The notes under the pieces were generated by a model that ran no database searches, was not told the origin of the DNA, and worked only from the letters and a program-made list of their open reading frames with translations. The translations under genes were made by a program, and so were the position numbers. A stretch of DNA of 64,000 bases, taken from contig CAZSIL010000004.1 in assembly GCA_964607025.1 (NCBI GenBank), positions 17,000-80,999 on the forward strand. Reading direction: 5' to 3'. Below, one piece after another: positions 61,930-64,000 of the stretch. How positions within the stretch are numbered: the first letter of the stretch is position 1; each line of letters begins with the position of its first letter. Origin of the DNA: SIG565 sp964607025 (GTDB taxonomy: Bacteria; Bacillota; Clostridia; Oscillospirales; Acutalibacteraceae).

Positions 61930-63810
61930 ATGAAAATTATTGAAAACGGCAAGGCGATGTGCGGCATCGTTATGCCCGAAAATCCAACATCAAGAGAAGA
62001 ATTCGCCGCAAGTGAACTTATACGATACATAGAAAAGATAAGCGGTGTCAAACTCGAGATAACCGAACAATTCGAAAATAAGATAATTATAGGTGAGCCG
62101 AATAAGAATTCGTATGCATCAAAACTTTTGAGTCAAGATGAGTTCGAAAAACTAGTTCCAGGTCCCGAGGGTTACTTGATTTATGCAACTGAAACAGCTC
62201 TACTTTTGGCAGGAAGCAGTAATACCCCAAATGAAATGGAACGCGGTACGGTATATGCTGTTTATGATTTTCTTGAAAGATGCTTGGGCTGCAGCTTGGC
62301 GGCATTCAGTAAATCGGGCGTTGAAGCAGGAGAATTTGTACCTCAGAACAGCACAATAGAGATTGCGCCTGTCAAGTACGTAAAAGCGAGTGCGGACGTA
62401 TCTTACAGAACTGCAATAGTGCAGTACGATTGCTGGGCAGGTAATCCGAATCATAAATTGAATATTCCTTTTTTGGATTGGCTTTGCAAAAACCGATATA
62501 ACAGAATTTTAACTTGGTCGAGTATTTATGAAGAATACAAGAACAACGGAATGCTTAAGGAAGCCATTAAAAGAGGTTTGCTTTTCAGCGTTGGTCATCA
62601 CGAAGCAAATAACCTGTTTTTGCCCCAATTTGCAAATGAATATTTCAGCGAAAAATATTACGAGACACATCCCGAATTCTATAAATTGTTAGAAGACGGT
62701 ACCCGCTATCGTATGAAACAGGGCGATTTTTGCGGACAGTTTATTTTGTGTTCACGAAACAGAGAATGTATCGAAACTTATGCCAAAAATATTATAGCTT
62801 GGCTAGATAAAAATCCTCAGGTAGATATCGTCACCGTTTGGCCGAACGATGCTAAGGAAGATGGTTGCTTGTGCGAGGAGTGCAGCAAATTTACAAAAAC
62901 CGAAAACTATACATATTTTGTAGATGAAATTGCAAAGATAGTAAGCGCAGTAAAGCCCGATGTTAAAATCGACCAGATTGCATATAATGACGTAGTTAAT
63001 TGCGAAAGCGAAAAGATTTCATCTACCGTTTTAATTGATGAATCTACTTGGCATACCGAGGCAGGCCTCAGAACAGTCGGCAAATCCGACGGAAGCTGTC
63101 TTGCAAATACCGTTTATGAAGATTGTCTTATGTCTTGGAAAAAGGCGGGCGCACAGGTAGTTTACTATGACTATTTTATGGGGAATTACGGCGCCATGCA
63201 GAAATTGATGCCTATAGCCGATGAAATGCAAGCCATGTGTAAGCGCTTTGTCGAAAAAGGTATTTTGGGTTTGGGTACCCAAATAGAAGTATTTAATGTA
63301 TGGAACAATATCTTCAATTTCTATACCTATGGTAGAACTGCGTATGATACCGAACTTACTATGGAAGATAATCTGGATGCCTTCTGCAAAATATTCGGTG
63401 AAGCCGCGCCAATATTGGCAGAAATTATACGTATGTACGAAGGTGTGTTGGACGGTCAGGTAAATATTGAGCATGCAGGAGAATACCTGATACAAAACAT
63501 AGATAAAGAGAAGGTATATGCGCTTTATGAAGATGCTTTAAGGACTGCTAAAACAAAATTTGCAAGAAACAATATACGGCTTATGAGAATGATTTTCCGT
63601 TATTCAGATTTAGAAGTAATCGAAAATAAGTTGGATGTTGAATTGCCGCATTATATCACAAAAGCCGCCGATGAAACAGGTGAACTTTGGTATATGCACG
63701 ATAATTTCAGCAGTTATCAGTCGGATAAAGAAGGATATGGCGTTGCTATTGCTGTTCGAAAACTTTCAGACACTGTCTATAATCCTGATGTCTGGTATGA
63801 TTTTGAATAA
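61930..63810 (+). CDS. DUF4838 protein with GH67-type N-terminal domain
   Basis: This 626-residue protein has an N-terminal alpha/beta domain as in alpha-glucuronidase (EEFAASELIRYIEKISGVKLEI, residues about 22-44). A TIM-barrel-like DUF4838 region follows, with HPEFYKLLEDG, NPQVDIVTVWPNDAKEDGCLCEEC and SKFTKTENYTYFVDEIA. No signal peptide is seen. The ATG at 61930 follows GAAAGGA by nine bases. Co-transcription with the GH9-like enzyme suggests a shared glycan pathway; the reaction is unknown. Confidence 0.78.
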   Translation: MKIIENGKAMCGIVMPENPTSREEFAASELIRYIEKISGVKLEITEQFENKIIIGEPNKNSYASKLLSQDEFEKLVPGPEGYLIYATETALLLAGSSNTPNEMERGTVYAVYDFLERCLGCSLAAFSKSGVEAGEFVPQNSTIEIAPVKYVKASADVSYRTAIVQYDCWAGNPNHKLNIPFLDWLCKNRYNRILTWSSIYEEYKNNGMLKEAIKRGLLFSVGHHEANNLFLPQFANEYFSEKYYETHPEFYKLLEDGTRYRMKQGDFCGQFILCSRNRECIETYAKNIIAWLDKNPQVDIVTVWPNDAKEDGCLCEECSKFTKTENYTYFVDEIAKIVSAVKPDVKIDQIAYNDVVNCESEKISSTVLIDESTWHTEAGLRTVGKSDGSCLANTVYEDCLMSWKKAGAQVVYYDYFMGNYGAMQKLMPIADEMQAMCKRFVEKGILGLGTQIEVFNVWNNIFNFYTYGRTAYDTELTMEDNLDAFCKIFGEAAPILAEIIRMYEGVLDGQVNIEHAGEYLIQNIDKEKVYALYEDALRTAKTKFARNNIRLMRMIFRYSDLEVIENKLDVELPHYITKAADETGELWYMHDNFSSYQSDKEGYGVAIAVRKLSDTVYNPDVWYDFE

Positions 63811-63827
63811 TTTAATATAAAAAAATT

Positions 63828-63856
63828 GGCTGTCTCGATAATGTTTTGAGACGGCT
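63828..63856 (+). terminator. Terminator of the GH9/DUF4838 operon
   Basis: A 9-bp stem with two G-U pairs (63828-63836 and 63848-63856, GGCTGTCTC with GAGACGGCT) has an 11-base loop, then GATTTTTTTTATTTTT. Confidence 0.8.
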
Positions 63857-63876
63857 GATTTTTTTTATTTTTGGTC

Positions 63877-63905
63877 TTTACATTTCCAAGATTTAATGTT
63901 ATAAT
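63877..63905 (+). promoter_or_regulatory. Promoter of the last, truncated gene
   Basis: TTTACA (63877-63882), 17 bases, TATAAT (63900-63905). Confidence 0.7.
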
Positions 63906-63959
63906 AGACTGGATTTAAAATAGGCGTTTAATATATACAAGAATTTGGAGGTAGTATCA

Positions 63960-64000
63960 ATGAAAGTAAACTTAAAGCAGCTTTCAAAGAAGACAATATC
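63960..64000 (+). CDS. Start of an unidentified gene, cut by the window end
   Basis: ATG 63960 has a strong TTGGAGGT site nine bases before it. Only MKVNLKQLSKKTI is visible. Such a beginning would suit a LacI-type regulator (a short basic start before an HTH), which would fit behind glycan genes, but 13 residues cannot settle it. Confidence 0.6.
   Translation, partial: MKVNLKQLSKKTI

Overview
The window reads as chromosomal DNA of an anaerobic low-to-mid GC Firmicute, most likely an uncultured clostridium of the Oscillospiraceae/Ruminococcaceae type. Reasons: sigma-A promoters with TTGACA/TATAAT and 17-base spacing, strong AGGAGG-type ribosome binding sites, HPr kinase (hprK), whiA, an RlmB-type methylase, FeoAB, ThyX in place of ThyA, a SipW-like peptidase and a YugP-like protease. 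TGA is used as a stop, so the genetic code is standard. No phage, IS transposase, CRISPR array or rRNA operon is visible; the only structural RNA found is tmRNA.

Layout. 1-5.9 kb: a tightly packed operon, cut at its 5' end, of a LeuA-like protein that has lost its metal-site histidines, a sugar-isomerase/acyl-CoA-synthetase fusion, an amidohydrolase and an O-acetylhomoserine sulfhydrylase; metA (acetyl type) follows on its own promoter. 6.9-10.7 kb: feoAB, then birA-bioY on the minus strand. 10.8-14.4 kb: a degenerate macrodomain protein, a low-molecular-weight phosphatase, a DUF5662 protein and a GH20-like enzyme, followed by a 230-bp element with 17-bp inverted ends. 14.6-16.2 kb: rsmD-coaD and a coiled-coil protein. 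16.3-22.2 kb: pyk-glyA, a YfcE phosphodiesterase, an AEC transporter, guaB. 22.3-25.3 kb: rpsB-tsf, tmRNA, smpB. 25.5-27.9 kb: a polar amino acid ABC transporter. 28-35.3 kb: an Asn/Gln/Lys-rich 40-residue peptide, tatD, metG, an O-antigen-ligase-like protein, a catalytically dead P-type ATPase homologue, rlmB. 35.5-46.7 kb: eno, mscL, alr, pfkA, dnaE, whiA, murB, a ROK glucokinase and hprK. 46.8-49.8 kb: ychF, a membrane Zn protease, then an HprK-like P-loop protein paired with a SipW-like peptidase. 49.9-57.2 kb: APC permease, prs, thyX-tmk, a DJ-1 protein, mltG, a U32 protease. 57.2-64 kb: LysR regulator divergent from a tartrate/D-malate dehydrogenase and an MBL hydrolase, then a divergent GH9-like enzyme and a DUF4838 protein, ending in the first codons of another gene.

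Most of the window is housekeeping: glycolysis (pyk, eno, pfkA, ROK kinase) with its HPr-kinase control, one-carbon, Met and dTMP synthesis, translation and trans-translation, and wall precursors. The less ordinary content is a set of proteins that keep a known fold but appear to have lost its chemistry (LeuA-like, macrodomain-like, P-type-ATPase-like), plus an HprK-like/peptidase pair and the Asn-rich peptide. All functional statements rest on reading the sequence and on family knowledge; no database search was run.
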